A stretch of DNA of 64,000 bases from CAYNFP01 sp964396655. GTDB taxonomy: Bacteria; Bacillota_I; Bacilli_A; RF39; UBA660. The notes under the pieces were generated by a model that was given only the letters and a program-made list of their open reading frames with translations, was not told the DNA's origin and did no database searches. Below, one piece after another: positions 1 to 8,070 of this stretch. The position numbers were made by a program, and so were the translations under genes. The first letter of the stretch is position 1. Every line of letters starts with the position of its first letter. The DNA is taken from NCBI GenBank assembly GCA_964396655.1, contig CAYNFP010000002.1:62001-126000 (forward strand), read 5' to 3'.

Positions 1-309
1 TAAACTCTTTTCTGTTAAATTTATTTTTTTTGATCTTGCATCTTCATCAGATCCAATTCTTTTTATTAAATTATTTTTCTCCATAGTTTGTAAAATTCCA
101 GATGATGTAGACCTTCTAATTTTAAATTTTTTCTCAATATCTTTTTGATACATGGGTATATCTTTATGTCTATATAAATATCCCAATATTTTCACTTGCA
201 TAAAACTTAACGAACAATCTCCAGCTTTTTTTGATTCTGACATTATATGTCGTTCTATTAAATTTTCTAATATTTTTAATTCATACCCGACAGATTCGTT
301 ATCTCTCAT
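1..309 (-). CDS. MarR family transcriptional regulator (3' end cut by window edge)
   Basis: Reading leftward from an ATG at 309, the frame stays open to the window edge (103 codons). The protein has a winged-helix MarR pattern: an N-terminal helix, a helix-turn-helix around residues 50-75 with RRSTSSGIL as recognition helix, then a wing with DEDARSKKINLTEK. This DxR...K.I.LT wing signature is typical of MarR proteins. A strong AAAGGAGAG ribosome binding site precedes the ATG. The gene is divergent from the PHP gene at 421 and has its own promoter and a likely autoregulatory operator (320-337). The ligand is unknown. MarR family membership is clear; only the C-terminal helices are missing. Confidence 0.85.
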   Translation of the reverse strand, partial: MRDNESVGYELKILENLIERHIMSESKKAGDCSLSFMQVKILGYLYRHKDIPMYQKDIEKKFKIRRSTSSGILQTMEKNNLIKRIGSDEDARSKKINLTEKSL

Positions 310-319
310 ACACTCTCCT

Positions 320-366
320 TTGTAAGGCAACTAACAAATTATATCAAAGTAAATTTATTAAATCAA
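320..366 (-). promoter_or_regulatory. marR promoter with candidate operator
   Basis: On the minus strand a -35 TTGATT (366-361) and a -10 TATAAT (343-338) are separated by exactly 17 bases. Just downstream, over the expected start site, lies the imperfect dyad TTGTTAG-TTGC-CTTACAA (337-320), with 6 of 7 bases matching between arms. MarR proteins commonly repress themselves from such dyads, so this is probably the autoregulatory site (inference). Confidence 0.6.
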
Positions 367-394
367 CCAATTTATTAAAATGTTCACAATTATT

Positions 395-403
395 TGTTAT
401 AAT
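395..403 (+). promoter_or_regulatory. Extended -10 promoter of the PHP gene
   Basis: TGTTATAAT is a consensus extended -10 (TG at 395-396, TATAAT at 398-403). It lies 17 bases before the PHP gene ATG at 421, which has a GGAGG ribosome binding site. No convincing -35 is visible, as expected for the extended class. Confidence 0.6.
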
Positions 404-420
404 ATTTATGGAGGTTTTAA

Positions 421-1236
421 ATGAGAGCGGATTTACATATGCATTCAATATATTCAGACGGCGTTTTAAATATTAGAGAATTAGATGATTATGCCTTTAC
501 AAAAGGTTTGGATATAATAGCTATAACTGATCACGACACTGTTAAATCACGCAAAGATATTAAATCTATGGTTTATAAAACAAAAATTATAACAGGAGTT
601 GAAATATCTTCGGAGTTGTTTGGTTCAACAGTTCATATTTTAGGTTATTTTTATAATAATGATGAACCCTCTGAATCTCTTTATAATTATTTAGAAGAAA
701 GAAGTTTAGAAAGGAAAAGAAGAGTATATGAAACAATATCTAGATTAAAAAGTTTTTTTGACATTGAAATAACTTATGATGAAATAGCGGCTTATGCGGA
801 TGGAATTATTGGAAGACCACATATAGCTAAAGCAATTGAAAAAAAATATTCAATACCATTTGATGAAGTATTTGACAGGTTTATTGGAAATGGTAAAGAA
901 GCCTATATTCCAAGTACAAAAATTGGTACACCTGAAGCCATTCAATTATTAAAAAATAATAATGCTTTTGTTGCTCTTGCACATCCGGGTTTAATTAAAA
1001 ATCTTAATGTAGAAGAAATAGTTAAACTTGGAGTTGATGGAATAGAAATAAGATACCCAAAACATTCTGAAAGTGAAATTCAAAAATACTCTGAATTAGC
1101 AAAAAAATATAATTTAATTATAACTGGAGGTTCTGATTTTCATGGACCTGGGGTATCTGCAGATATGGGGGAGGCATACATAGAGGGAAAAGAATTAGAA
1201 ATGTTTTTGAAAAGTATATTTAAAAAGCAAATATGA
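421..1236 (+). CDS. PHP-domain metal-dependent phosphoesterase
   Basis: A 271-aa PHP-family protein, likely a phosphatase/nuclease of the YciV/RNase AM (3',5'-nucleoside bisphosphate phosphatase) type. The metal ligands are in order: DLHMHS near residue 4, ITDHDT near 36, GVEIS near 60, a His in HILGYF, GRPHIAKAI, AHPG near 187, and GGSDFHG near 236. This His/Asp set is the trinuclear metal site of the family. Length is as expected. GGAGG precedes the ATG. Its stop overlaps the next start (ATGA), so the two genes are translationally coupled. The substrate (RNA ends, pAp or an amino-acid pathway phosphate) cannot be told from sequence. Confidence 0.85.
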   Translation: MRADLHMHSIYSDGVLNIRELDDYAFTKGLDIIAITDHDTVKSRKDIKSMVYKTKIITGVEISSELFGSTVHILGYFYNNDEPSESLYNYLEERSLERKRRVYETISRLKSFFDIEITYDEIAAYADGIIGRPHIAKAIEKKYSIPFDEVFDRFIGNGKEAYIPSTKIGTPEAIQLLKNNNAFVALAHPGLIKNLNVEEIVKLGVDGIEIRYPKHSESEIQKYSELAKKYNLIITGGSDFHGPGVSADMGEAYIEGKELEMFLKSIFKKQI

Positions 1237-1775
1237 AATATGATAGAGATGATATAGAAAGAACTTTGGGGATTTGGGGATTTGATACAAGTAAAATAGA
1301 TATTGATTTGATTAATTATGCCCCAATGCATGGCTTTGCGGTTGCAACAAAAGAAAAACCACTATTGTATATTGATGATTTACAATGCTGTATAGGACTA
1401 ATGGCTTATGCTCAAAATTTTGGTTTTTTAGCTCATATAAGTACTATTAATATGGATGGAGAAGATTATTATTTGAATGAAAATAAAAAACCAGTAAAAT
1501 TAAAAAGAACTGAAGATTTGCTTGAACACATTTTAAAAAATAAAGAGTTTATAAAAACCCCAATAAAAATAAATATTTTAGTTGGAGTTGCTCCTTTAAA
1601 AGAAAATCATCAATCTAAAATTTTGATAATTGAAGCTATAAAAGAATTAATAATAAGACTTAATGAATGTGGTATAGAGGCATATTATGATGGAGAGATC
1701 TATGAATGGTGTTTTATTCTTGACACAAGAAATGGTCAATTAATAACTCCAATTAATGAAACTAAAAGCAGATAA
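1233..1775 (+). CDS. Uncharacterised protein, possibly CheD-like deamidase fold
   Basis: A 180-aa soluble protein coupled to the PHP gene through an ATGA overlap. No family is certain. Residues 48-70 carry two cysteines (C52, C53) followed 15-16 residues later by a histidine in a hydrophobic LAHI context. This resembles the Cys...His dyad of CheD-type glutamine deamidases, where Cys and His are about 17 residues apart. There are no chemotaxis genes in the window, so a receptor-deamidase role is not supported; amidase or deamidase chemistry is speculation. No signal peptide or membrane segment. Confidence 0.6.
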   Translation: MKYDRDDIERTLGIWGFDTSKIDIDLINYAPMHGFAVATKEKPLLYIDDLQCCIGLMAYAQNFGFLAHISTINMDGEDYYLNENKKPVKLKRTEDLLEHILKNKEFIKTPIKINILVGVAPLKENHQSKILIIEAIKELIIRLNECGIEAYYDGEIYEWCFILDTRNGQLITPINETKSR

Positions 1776-1801
1776 TTTTAATTATCTATTTCTTTAGTAA
1801 C

Positions 1802-1829
1802 AAAAAAAGTCCACTTATGTGAACTTTTA
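1802..1829. terminator. Bidirectional terminator
   Basis: A hairpin between convergent genes: AAAAGTCCAC / GTGAACTTTT with a TTAT loop and one mismatch. It is flanked by a T run on the plus side and seven A's on the other, giving a T tail for the minus-strand MerR gene. Confidence 0.6.
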
Positions 1830-1840
1830 TAATGCTATTT

Positions 1841-2872
1841 TTAATTTATTTTTTCAAATACATAATAGCCACTAATAGCTTTACCATATTTGTAATCTCC
1901 GCTTTTCCATTCAACGATTAAATAATTTTTATTATTTATTTCGTTTATTGAATATTTTGCTGAAGTAGTTCCGCCTGCCATATTAAAAATGTAATCTTTT
2001 GAATACTTAGTATTTCTTATATGTCCATTTTTAAATGTTAATGCAACATCGCCTTCTGGAGATACAGACATTCTGTCTATAAATAGTTCAGAGCATTTTA
2101 TTTGGCTTGGATTAAAAATATTTGGTCTTCTAACATAATCTATTGCTTTCCAAAATCCTGTTAATTTTTCATCATATTTGAAATCAATATTTATATCATC
2201 TTTTTGTTCTATTTCTTCTCCTTTATAATGTTTATTATCAGTTTTTTTATAAACAATAATTTTATAATCAACATTATTTATAGGATCAATAAATTTAACA
2301 AATATTAAATCATTTTCAATCTCGTATGGACATGCTCTATTACATATAAATATAGTTCCTTTTGTCCACGAAATAACCCAATATTCTTCTCCTTTATCCA
2401 TTAAATATAATTCTTTTATTAAGAATTTATCATCAATTTCAGGATCGTCTAAGTTTAAAAACTTATTTTTAGAAAAATCTTCTTTTTCTTTTACTGCTCC
2501 AACAAATTCCCATTTTCCAATAGCATTTTCGTCGTTAATAAATGTTTTCATCAACACATCACTCCCTTCCTTATTTTCTGAAAGGTTTTTTAAAGTATGA
2601 ATGCTTTTATACAATCCTTGAATTTTTTCTTCATAATCTTTTATTTTTGAATCGATTTTATTTTCATCAAAGAATTTTATTTCTTTGATTGAAAGCCCTA
2701 GGTTTTTTAAAAATAAAATTTTACTCATTGTTTTAATGTTTTCTTCATCATAATATCTATAACCAGTATATATATCTATGAAATTTGGTTCAATTAAACC
2801 TTCCTCTTCATAGAATCTTACTGTTTTAATAGATATATCAAACAATTTTGAAAAGTCTCCAATTTTTATCAT
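1841..2872 (-). CDS. MerR family regulator with large C-terminal sensing domain
   Basis: Residues 1-70 are a MerR winged helix (IGDFSKLFDISIKTVRFYEEEGLI, then YRYYDEENI), followed by a dimerisation coiled coil to about residue 100. The remaining ~240 residues look like a beta-rich ligand domain, as in BmrR-type multidrug sensors, but I do not recognise the subfamily. I chose the ATG at 2872 because AAAGGA lies 5-8 bases upstream. An in-frame ATG at 2893 touches the -10 of the gene's own promoter and is unlikely to be transcribed. The gene is preceded by a textbook MerR promoter (2894-2924). No obvious efflux or target gene is adjacent. Confidence 0.85.
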   Translation of the reverse strand: MIKIGDFSKLFDISIKTVRFYEEEGLIEPNFIDIYTGYRYYDEENIKTMSKILFLKNLGLSIKEIKFFDENKIDSKIKDYEEKIQGLYKSIHTLKNLSENKEGSDVLMKTFINDENAIGKWEFVGAVKEKEDFSKNKFLNLDDPEIDDKFLIKELYLMDKGEEYWVISWTKGTIFICNRACPYEIENDLIFVKFIDPINNVDYKIIVYKKTDNKHYKGEEIEQKDDINIDFKYDEKLTGFWKAIDYVRRPNIFNPSQIKCSELFIDRMSVSPEGDVALTFKNGHIRNTKYSKDYIFNMAGGTTSAKYSINEINNKNYLIVEWKSGDYKYGKAISGYYVFEKIN

Positions 2873-2893
2873 ACTTTTTCCTTTCTGATACAA

Positions 2894-2924
2894 ATAATAT
2901 CATTAACCTTAAGGTGAGAGTCAA
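2894..2924 (-). promoter_or_regulatory. MerR-type promoter with 19-bp spacer and palindromic operator
   Basis: On the minus strand -35 TTGACT (2924-2919) and -10 TATTAT (2899-2894) are 19 bases apart, too long for normal RNA polymerase use. The perfect 10-base palindrome ACCTTAAGGT (2906-2915) sits inside the spacer. MerR proteins bind such dyads and twist the DNA to activate transcription, so this is very likely the autoregulated merR promoter. Confidence 0.8.
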
Positions 2925-2956
2925 TATATATTTTTATAATACTATTTTATCACATA

Positions 2957-2988
2957 TAAAAAACTAATTACAATTTGTAATTAGTTTA
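2957..2988 (-). terminator. Terminator of the DUF4173 cassette
   Basis: A perfect 13-bp stem (AAACTAATTACAA / TTGTAATTAGTTT) overlaps the stop codon of the minus-strand gene at 2981. A T run follows on the minus strand. Confidence 0.75.
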
Positions 2989-4222
2989 ATAATTTAATTA
3001 ATAATTTATTTAATATTTTTATAAACCAATCTGAACATAAATATAAGTTTAATATATAAAATGAAAGTGGTATAAATATAAATAATATAGAATCTTTGAT
3101 TTTTAATTTACTTATTATTCTCTTAATTAATATACTAAATAATATTAATTCCATTGCTAAGAATAAAATGACTTGCAATCTTAAATTTGTAAATCCAAAT
3201 GCATTTATATATAAATACATTCTGTAATATGAATTAAATATTAGAATTATTGAAAATGCTATTAATAATAATATCATTTTTTTAACAAATTTATTATCCT
3301 TTATACCTTTTGTAAGATATATATGATAGAAAATAATAGTAAAGTTAATTGAAGTAACCATTAATAATTGAAAAAATCCTTCTCTTGCGTATTCTGCATG
3401 TGTATAAGTTTCTGGTATGTGTAAGAAATTAACAGTTAACTTTGAAAGTTCTGATACCAAGAATATCATAAATACAAAATTAACCATTATTAAGATAGTG
3501 GATGATATTGTATTGTTAATTGGTTTGTATTCTTTTTTCTCTAATTTTAAATTTTTATTTTTGATTATATTAATCATAATACTAAATGTAACAATAAATA
3601 ATAATACAATTTTTATAACGTCATCTAACCAATTAAATGGAGTTAATGGGATTATATTAACTATATTTTTTATAAATTCTGTAAAATATTGATCTGCAAT
3701 TTTTAATAAGCTTATTAATATATAAACTATTGGTAGACCAATTCCTATTCCAATTAATATATTAACCAAGTTTTTAGATTTAATATTTTTAAATAATTCT
3801 TTATTGTATTTTAGATTAGAAAATAATTTATTGGGAAACAATTTAAATATCCAACTAAATGTTTTTCCTGTTATTTGATAATTTTTATTTGTTAAAGAAA
3901 ATGAAAACATTGTCATAAGTATTGGTAATACAAAAACATTTAAAAATTCATTACTAGAATCTATATTTAAAAGTAAATTACTTAACATTATTAATCCGAT
4001 TGGCATTAATAATAAATATGCTTTTTTATTTATTTCTGATCTAGTCTTTTTTATTATAAATATAGCGCTACATAGTAATATTAATAATGGAATTATTATT
4101 GTTTTTAAATAAGGGTCTATATTTAAAAAACTAAGAGAATACATTAATATTGCTGATAATATACTTGTTATGGATATTGTTAATAAATCATTTTTTTTAA
4201 TTTTTAAATCTTCTGTTATCAT
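2981..4222 (-). CDS. DUF4173-type polytopic membrane protein
   Basis: A 413-aa integral membrane protein with roughly 10-12 hydrophobic segments. The sequence YAREGFFQLL near residues 277-286 is the hallmark of the DUF4153/DUF4173 family. It is the last gene of a three-gene minus-strand cassette (DUF2975 protein, XRE regulator, this gene); its start overlaps the stop of the XRE gene (TAATG). Function is unknown. In Firmicutes this family often sits beside a YozG-like XRE regulator and a DUF2975 protein, as here, suggesting an envelope module under XRE control. Confidence 0.8.
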   Translation of the reverse strand: MITEDLKIKKNDLLTISITSILSAILMYSLSFLNIDPYLKTIIIPLLILLCSAIFIIKKTRSEINKKAYLLLMPIGLIMLSNLLLNIDSSNEFLNVFVLPILMTMFSFSLTNKNYQITGKTFSWIFKLFPNKLFSNLKYNKELFKNIKSKNLVNILIGIGIGLPIVYILISLLKIADQYFTEFIKNIVNIIPLTPFNWLDDVIKIVLLFIVTFSIMINIIKNKNLKLEKKEYKPINNTISSTILIMVNFVFMIFLVSELSKLTVNFLHIPETYTHAEYAREGFFQLLMVTSINFTIIFYHIYLTKGIKDNKFVKKMILLLIAFSIILIFNSYYRMYLYINAFGFTNLRLQVILFLAMELILFSILIKRIISKLKIKDSILFIFIPLSFYILNLYLCSDWFIKILNKLLIKLLN

Positions 4223-4428
4223 TATTTTCCATCCTTATATTCAAGTATATCGCTAGGCTGACAATTTAAAACCTTACAAATTACTTCTAATGTAGAAAAT
4301 CTTATTGCTCTAGCTTTATTTGTTTTTAATATTGACAAATTTGTAGTAGTAATTTTAGTCTTTTCACTTAATTCATTTAATGACATTTTTCTTTTGGCCA
4401 TCATAACATCTAAATTTACAACAATCAT
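4222..4428 (-). CDS. Small XRE/Cro-type HTH regulator (YozG-like)
   Basis: A 68-aa protein that is essentially one Cro/C1 helix-turn-helix: MAKRKMSLNELSEKT, then ITTTNLSILKTNKAR as second and recognition helices, ending with ICKVLNCQPSDILEY. Small regulators of this type accompany DUF2975 membrane proteins across Firmicutes. The start overlaps the DUF2975 stop (ATGA) and no strong ribosome binding site is seen, so translation is probably coupled. Likely role: repressor of its own cassette (inference). Confidence 0.85.
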   Translation of the reverse strand: MIVVNLDVMMAKRKMSLNELSEKTKITTTNLSILKTNKARAIRFSTLEVICKVLNCQPSDILEYKDGK

Positions 4429-4877
4429 ATAGTGGCGTCCATTTCTTCTTTATATTCTATTGCTTTTTTAAATACTTGGCTTAAAGCATAAATACATAAA
4501 CTACCAATAAAAGTTAAGAAAACTACTACTAATGATATTAATGTTGGAATATAAATTACTTTTATTAAAACAATTAAAGATAATATCATAAATACTACTG
4601 CAATTATTTTTAATCTTTTCTCTACAATCTTATTAAATGGATTATATTTATTTATATAATCAAATATCCTTATTAATTCATAAATTATTCCTAAACTTAG
4701 AACTGCGCACAAATAAAACGCTACTTGGTAATAAATTGTTTGACCTGTAAAAGTTATTTCTTTGGTTTTATAAAATAAATCATAAAATTTTGGTATAAAA
4801 AATAAACAAATAATTCCTGAAATTAATGTGATTTTTAAAATTATAGATACAATTATAGATATTTTACTCTTTTTCAT
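4425..4877 (-). CDS. DUF2975 family membrane protein
   Basis: A 150-aa protein with four transmembrane segments, near residues 9-30, 45-68, 90-110 and 115-137, the usual DUF2975 arrangement. GAGGTGA precedes the ATG. It is the first gene of the cassette and is coupled to the XRE regulator. Members of this pairing are common but uncharacterised; the membrane protein may tether or modulate the regulator, which is inference from context only. Confidence 0.8.
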   Translation of the reverse strand: MKKSKISIIVSIILKITLISGIICLFFIPKFYDLFYKTKEITFTGQTIYYQVAFYLCAVLSLGIIYELIRIFDYINKYNPFNKIVEKRLKIIAVVFMILSLIVLIKVIYIPTLISLVVVFLTFIGSLCIYALSQVFKKAIEYKEEMDATI

Positions 4878-4978
4878 AAAATTTCACCTCAACTAATATT
4901 ATATTCATTTATTGTTAATTGTCAATATATTTTTTATGATAATCGTAAAATAGTAATAAAGTTAATTAAATAAAAATA

Positions 4979-5007
4979 TTGATAATTTTATATGAATGTA
5001 ATATAAT
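4979..5007 (+). promoter_or_regulatory. Promoter of the GDPD-like gene
   Basis: -35 TTGATA (4979-4984) and -10 TATAAT (5002-5007) with a 17-base spacer, 30 bases before the ATG, with AAGGAG between. Confidence 0.7.
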
Positions 5008-5037
5008 AATAAACATTATTTATGAAGGAGAATAAGT

Positions 5038-5994
5038 ATGGAAGAGAAGGAAGCAGTTTTAAAATTTTCAAAATATTTAAATTCTTTAAGATTTGTTGCT
5101 CACAGATTAGGCTTTTTAATGCAAGGATATCCTGAAAATTCTTTAGAGAATTTAGAATCTATTTTTGAGAGTGATGAAGTTCTTGATTATATATACGGAA
5201 TTGAATTTGATATCCAATTTACTGAAGATCATATTCCAGTAATTAATCATGATGCTTCTACTTCTGATATAAGTGAAGAATCAAGAGTAATAAGAAAAAG
5301 TCCTTTTGATGAAATAGGAATGATAAAATGTGGTTATCGCAGAAGTACTTATATAAGTGATATTCTTTGGGAAGAAAATAAAACTTTTTATTTAAAATCT
5401 TTAGAAACATTATTAGCTTTTATTGCAGATAATAAAAGTAAATTTGGAGATAGAATAATTAAAATAGAATCTAAGAATCCGATTTTAAATAAAGAAGATA
5501 TAATTTCATTTAATAAACTTTTATATAGATATAATATATTAAGAGATAATATGATACATCTTTCATTTTTCCCTTGGAATTTAAAACAAATAAGAGAATT
5601 TCAAATAGAAAATGGTTTACCTTTAACTAAAACTGACTTATTAGTAGATAATAGAATTATGAGACCTGTAGCATTTATGTATTCTTCTTATCTTGATGGA
5701 ATCTCGCTAGGGTTAAAAGAGAGTATACCACAAGGTAGTTTAGAATTAAGTGAAAGAGCAAAAAATATGTATGAATTAAATAAAGCTTTTTCTAGCTTAA
5801 GAAATGGTGTTAAAGAAGAGTGGGTAAGAAAAATAATAGAAAGATATGGTTCTGTTGGAATTTATACTGTTAATAATATTAATGAGGTAATCGAATTTTT
5901 AAATAGATTATCTCTAGAATTTCTTGATGAATATGCTGATAGAATAATAATTACTTCAGATAATCCAAAGTATATAAGACAATTAGGAATTTAA
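5038..5994 (+). CDS. Glycerophosphodiester phosphodiesterase-like protein
   Basis: A 318-aa protein with the GDPD TIM-barrel pattern: AHR at residues 21-23, PENS near 32, EFD at 56-58, then NHD at 70-72. These supply the catalytic His pair and the Glu/Asp metal ligands of the GDPD family. A later lysine-bearing strand (KIESKNP) matches the fourth motif. The C-terminal half is more divergent than in UgpQ-type enzymes and there is no signal peptide, so it acts in the cytoplasm. Expected reaction: hydrolysis of glycerophosphodiesters to glycerol-3-phosphate and an alcohol. It stands alone with its own promoter and terminator. Confidence 0.8.
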   Translation: MEEKEAVLKFSKYLNSLRFVAHRLGFLMQGYPENSLENLESIFESDEVLDYIYGIEFDIQFTEDHIPVINHDASTSDISEESRVIRKSPFDEIGMIKCGYRRSTYISDILWEENKTFYLKSLETLLAFIADNKSKFGDRIIKIESKNPILNKEDIISFNKLLYRYNILRDNMIHLSFFPWNLKQIREFQIENGLPLTKTDLLVDNRIMRPVAFMYSSYLDGISLGLKESIPQGSLELSERAKNMYELNKAFSSLRNGVKEEWVRKIIERYGSVGIYTVNNINEVIEFLNRLSLEFLDEYADRIIITSDNPKYIRQLGI

Positions 5995-6012
5995 AAATAA
6001 CTAACAAAAAAT

Positions 6013-6045
6013 AAAATACTTATTGTAAATCAATAAGTATTTTTT
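6013..6045 (+). terminator. Terminator of the GDPD-like gene
   Basis: A perfect 13-bp stem (AAAATACTTATTG / CAATAAGTATTTT) with a 5-base loop TAAAT, running into T's. Confidence 0.85.
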
Positions 6046-6076
6046 ATGTAAGCTAAACCAACTTATTAACAAAATG

Positions 6077-6116
6077 ATACAAAGTTATTGACAATGCATG
6101 CACTTTGTATTAAAAT
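6077..6116 (+). promoter_or_regulatory. Promoter with inverted-repeat operator before the zinc-ribbon gene
   Basis: Consensus -35 TTGACA (6088-6093) and -10 TAAAAT (6111-6116) with a 17-base spacer. A perfect 9-base inverted repeat, ATACAAAGT (6077-6085) and ACTTTGTAT (6102-6110), brackets the -35, leaving 16 bases between arms. The geometry suits a dimeric repressor; the protein is unknown. Confidence 0.65.
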
Positions 6117-6142
6117 GTAAATATGTAAGGGAGGTTATGTTA

Positions 6143-6397
6143 ATGAAAGTTATAGAAAAAGGTGAGGGTTGGTCAATAGAAGTGAAGTGTACAGGAAAGG
6201 GTAATGGTGATGGAGGCTGTTCTTCAATATTAATGGTAGAAAAAGATGATATAAGGTATTATACTTGGGTTGCTTGGTATGGTGATAGAGAATGTTGTTA
6301 TACAATTAAATGCCCTGTGTGTGGTGTTGAGACTGATATACCAGAGAGTAAGATTCCTAGTTCGGTAAGAAGCCTTTGTATGTCAAAAGCACGTTAA
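6143..6397 (+). CDS. Small zinc-ribbon-like protein
   Basis: An 84-aa protein with Cys sites near residues 16 and 26 (KCTGKGNGDGGCSS) and a second cluster CPVCG, suggesting a zinc ribbon. Similar short CTGKGNG...CPxCG proteins occur widely in bacteria without known function. I chose the ATG at 6143 because AAGGGAGG then sits 8 bases upstream; the ATG at 6137 is only 2 bases from it. It has a strong promoter with a palindromic operator and may be co-transcribed with the NrtR-like gene downstream (64-base gap). Confidence 0.7.
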   Translation: MKVIEKGEGWSIEVKCTGKGNGDGGCSSILMVEKDDIRYYTWVAWYGDRECCYTIKCPVCGVETDIPESKIPSSVRSLCMSKAR

Positions 6398-6461
6398 AGA
6401 TAAAAATTGATTGTTGGAAAAGGTGCATAAGTGTATAATAAATACTACAAAAGGAGTAAAT

Positions 6462-7232
6462 ATGGAACTTAAATATGCAACAGATATACTGATTTTTTCC
6501 GTTGATAGCAGAAAAAATGATAATTGCAGAGAACTACCTAAAAAGTATTTTAGTATTTTACTTGTTAAAAGAGAAAAAGAGCCATTTAAAAATAAATGGT
6601 GTTTGCCTGGCGGATTTGTTTCTAATGATGAAACATCTTATGAGGCTGCTAAAAGAATATTAAAAAAAGAAACTAACTTAAGTGAATTCTATATAGAAGA
6701 ATTAGGTACATATGATAATATAAATCGCGATCCCAGAGGTAGAGTAGTAACAAATACATATATATCTTTAGTAGATAAAAGTGTTATTAAAGAATCATTA
6801 TTATCTAATGCTAAATGGTTTGATATTGAAATAAAAGATAATGATAATAAAATAATAATAGATTTAAATAATGTTGATTTGATAAATATAGAAGTATTAA
6901 AATCAATAATAAATATACAATCTAATCAATATGAATATAAATTAAATAAAAGTAATAATATTGCTTTTGATCATGGATTGATTATTAGTAATGGGATTAT
7001 TGAATTAAAAAAGAAAGCTAATAATACAGATATTATATTTAATATAATGCCAAAAGAATTTACAATTGGAGAATTAAAGCAAGTTTTTGAAATAATACTT
7101 GGTAAAAAGCTTGTTAATTCTGCTTTTAGAAGAACTATTTCTAATAAAATAAAACCAATTGAAGAAAAAATTAAAACAGGAGGACATCGTCCTTCTCAAA
7201 AATTTGTATACAAAAAAACAAAAGCTAAATAA
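6462..7232 (+). CDS. NrtR-like Nudix-related transcriptional regulator
   Basis: A 256-aa protein: residues 1-130 are a Nudix domain (LPGGFV at 48-53) and residues ~180-250 a winged helix with FTIGELKQVFEIILGKKL then FRRTIS, the arrangement of NrtR regulators of NAD metabolism. The Nudix box is degenerate: E57 is kept but the REUxEE core reads RILKKE, losing key Mg2+-binding glutamates. That fits NrtR proteins that sense ADP-ribose or related ligands without hydrolysing them. AAAGGAG precedes the ATG at 6462. No NAD gene is adjacent, so its target lies elsewhere or it regulates sugar metabolism as some relatives do. Confidence 0.8.
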   Translation: MELKYATDILIFSVDSRKNDNCRELPKKYFSILLVKREKEPFKNKWCLPGGFVSNDETSYEAAKRILKKETNLSEFYIEELGTYDNINRDPRGRVVTNTYISLVDKSVIKESLLSNAKWFDIEIKDNDNKIIIDLNNVDLINIEVLKSIINIQSNQYEYKLNKSNNIAFDHGLIISNGIIELKKKANNTDIIFNIMPKEFTIGELKQVFEIILGKKLVNSAFRRTISNKIKPIEEKIKTGGHRPSQKFVYKKTKAK

Positions 7233-7316
7233 TATAAATTTACACTTTTATTGTTATATAAAATTGCTTTATTGCTCGTTTAATATTATAATATAAATAT
7301 AAATTAGGAGATAAAA

Positions 7317-8060
7317 ATGAAGAATAGAATAAAAATAGTTATTGTGTTTGCTGTCTTAACTTTTTTAACAATATTGGTTGGGAATAAAACATTCTTAAGT
7401 AATTCTTATGATGTGAATAATTCTGACGGAGAAAAAATAAAGATTCCAATACCTTATTTTTCTTATTATGTAGATACTGCTAAAAATGAAAACATTTTTT
7501 ATACTTTAAGAAGTACAAATAATATAAGAAGTATTTTGGGTAAATATGTTGAAAGTTTAGAAGCCTGTTATGATGAAAGTTATTTTTATGATTCTGATTT
7601 AGATATAACTATATTTAAATATTATGTTGAAGACGGAAAATTTTTCAATAAAATATATTTGAGTTATCAATTAGGAAATTATTGTAAGGATGAATATGTA
7701 TTAGATAAAAACTGGATTACTGAATTTCAAGATAACGCAGTTATTTCTGAAATAAAAGAAGAAATATGCGAAGCAAGTACATGCAGAGAAAAAGATATAA
7801 ATAAAGATAATCTAGATAATTTGATAAACTATGTTAAGCAAATTAAAAGAGTTGAATTTAGTGAAAATACAAATATAGACACAAAATATGTCGGAAGAGT
7901 TTATTACACTCTTAATAAGAAATCATATGTATTATCAATATTTGAATATAAACAATATTTAGGATTTAAAGTTGTTGATCAAGATGATCATCCAAAAAAT
8001 GCTATTTATGAGATAGATAATCAAGTAATAGAATTGCTATCTCAAATGTTTGAAGAATAA
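7317..8060 (+). CDS. Membrane-anchored extracytoplasmic protein of unknown function
   Basis: A 247-aa protein with one N-terminal membrane segment (residues ~6-23) and no lipobox, so probably anchored with the rest outside the cell. The exposed part has four cysteines in two close groups (CYDESY..., CKDE, then CEASTC). No family recognised. A TATAAT lies about 25 bases upstream and AGGAG just before the ATG. The stop is 10 bases from the superoxide reductase start, so the two are probably co-transcribed. Confidence 0.65.
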   Translation: MKNRIKIVIVFAVLTFLTILVGNKTFLSNSYDVNNSDGEKIKIPIPYFSYYVDTAKNENIFYTLRSTNNIRSILGKYVESLEACYDESYFYDSDLDITIFKYYVEDGKFFNKIYLSYQLGNYCKDEYVLDKNWITEFQDNAVISEIKEEICEASTCREKDINKDNLDNLINYVKQIKRVEFSENTNIDTKYVGRVYYTLNKKSYVLSIFEYKQYLGFKVVDQDDHPKNAIYEIDNQVIELLSQMFEE

Positions 8061-8070
8061 AGGAGTAATT

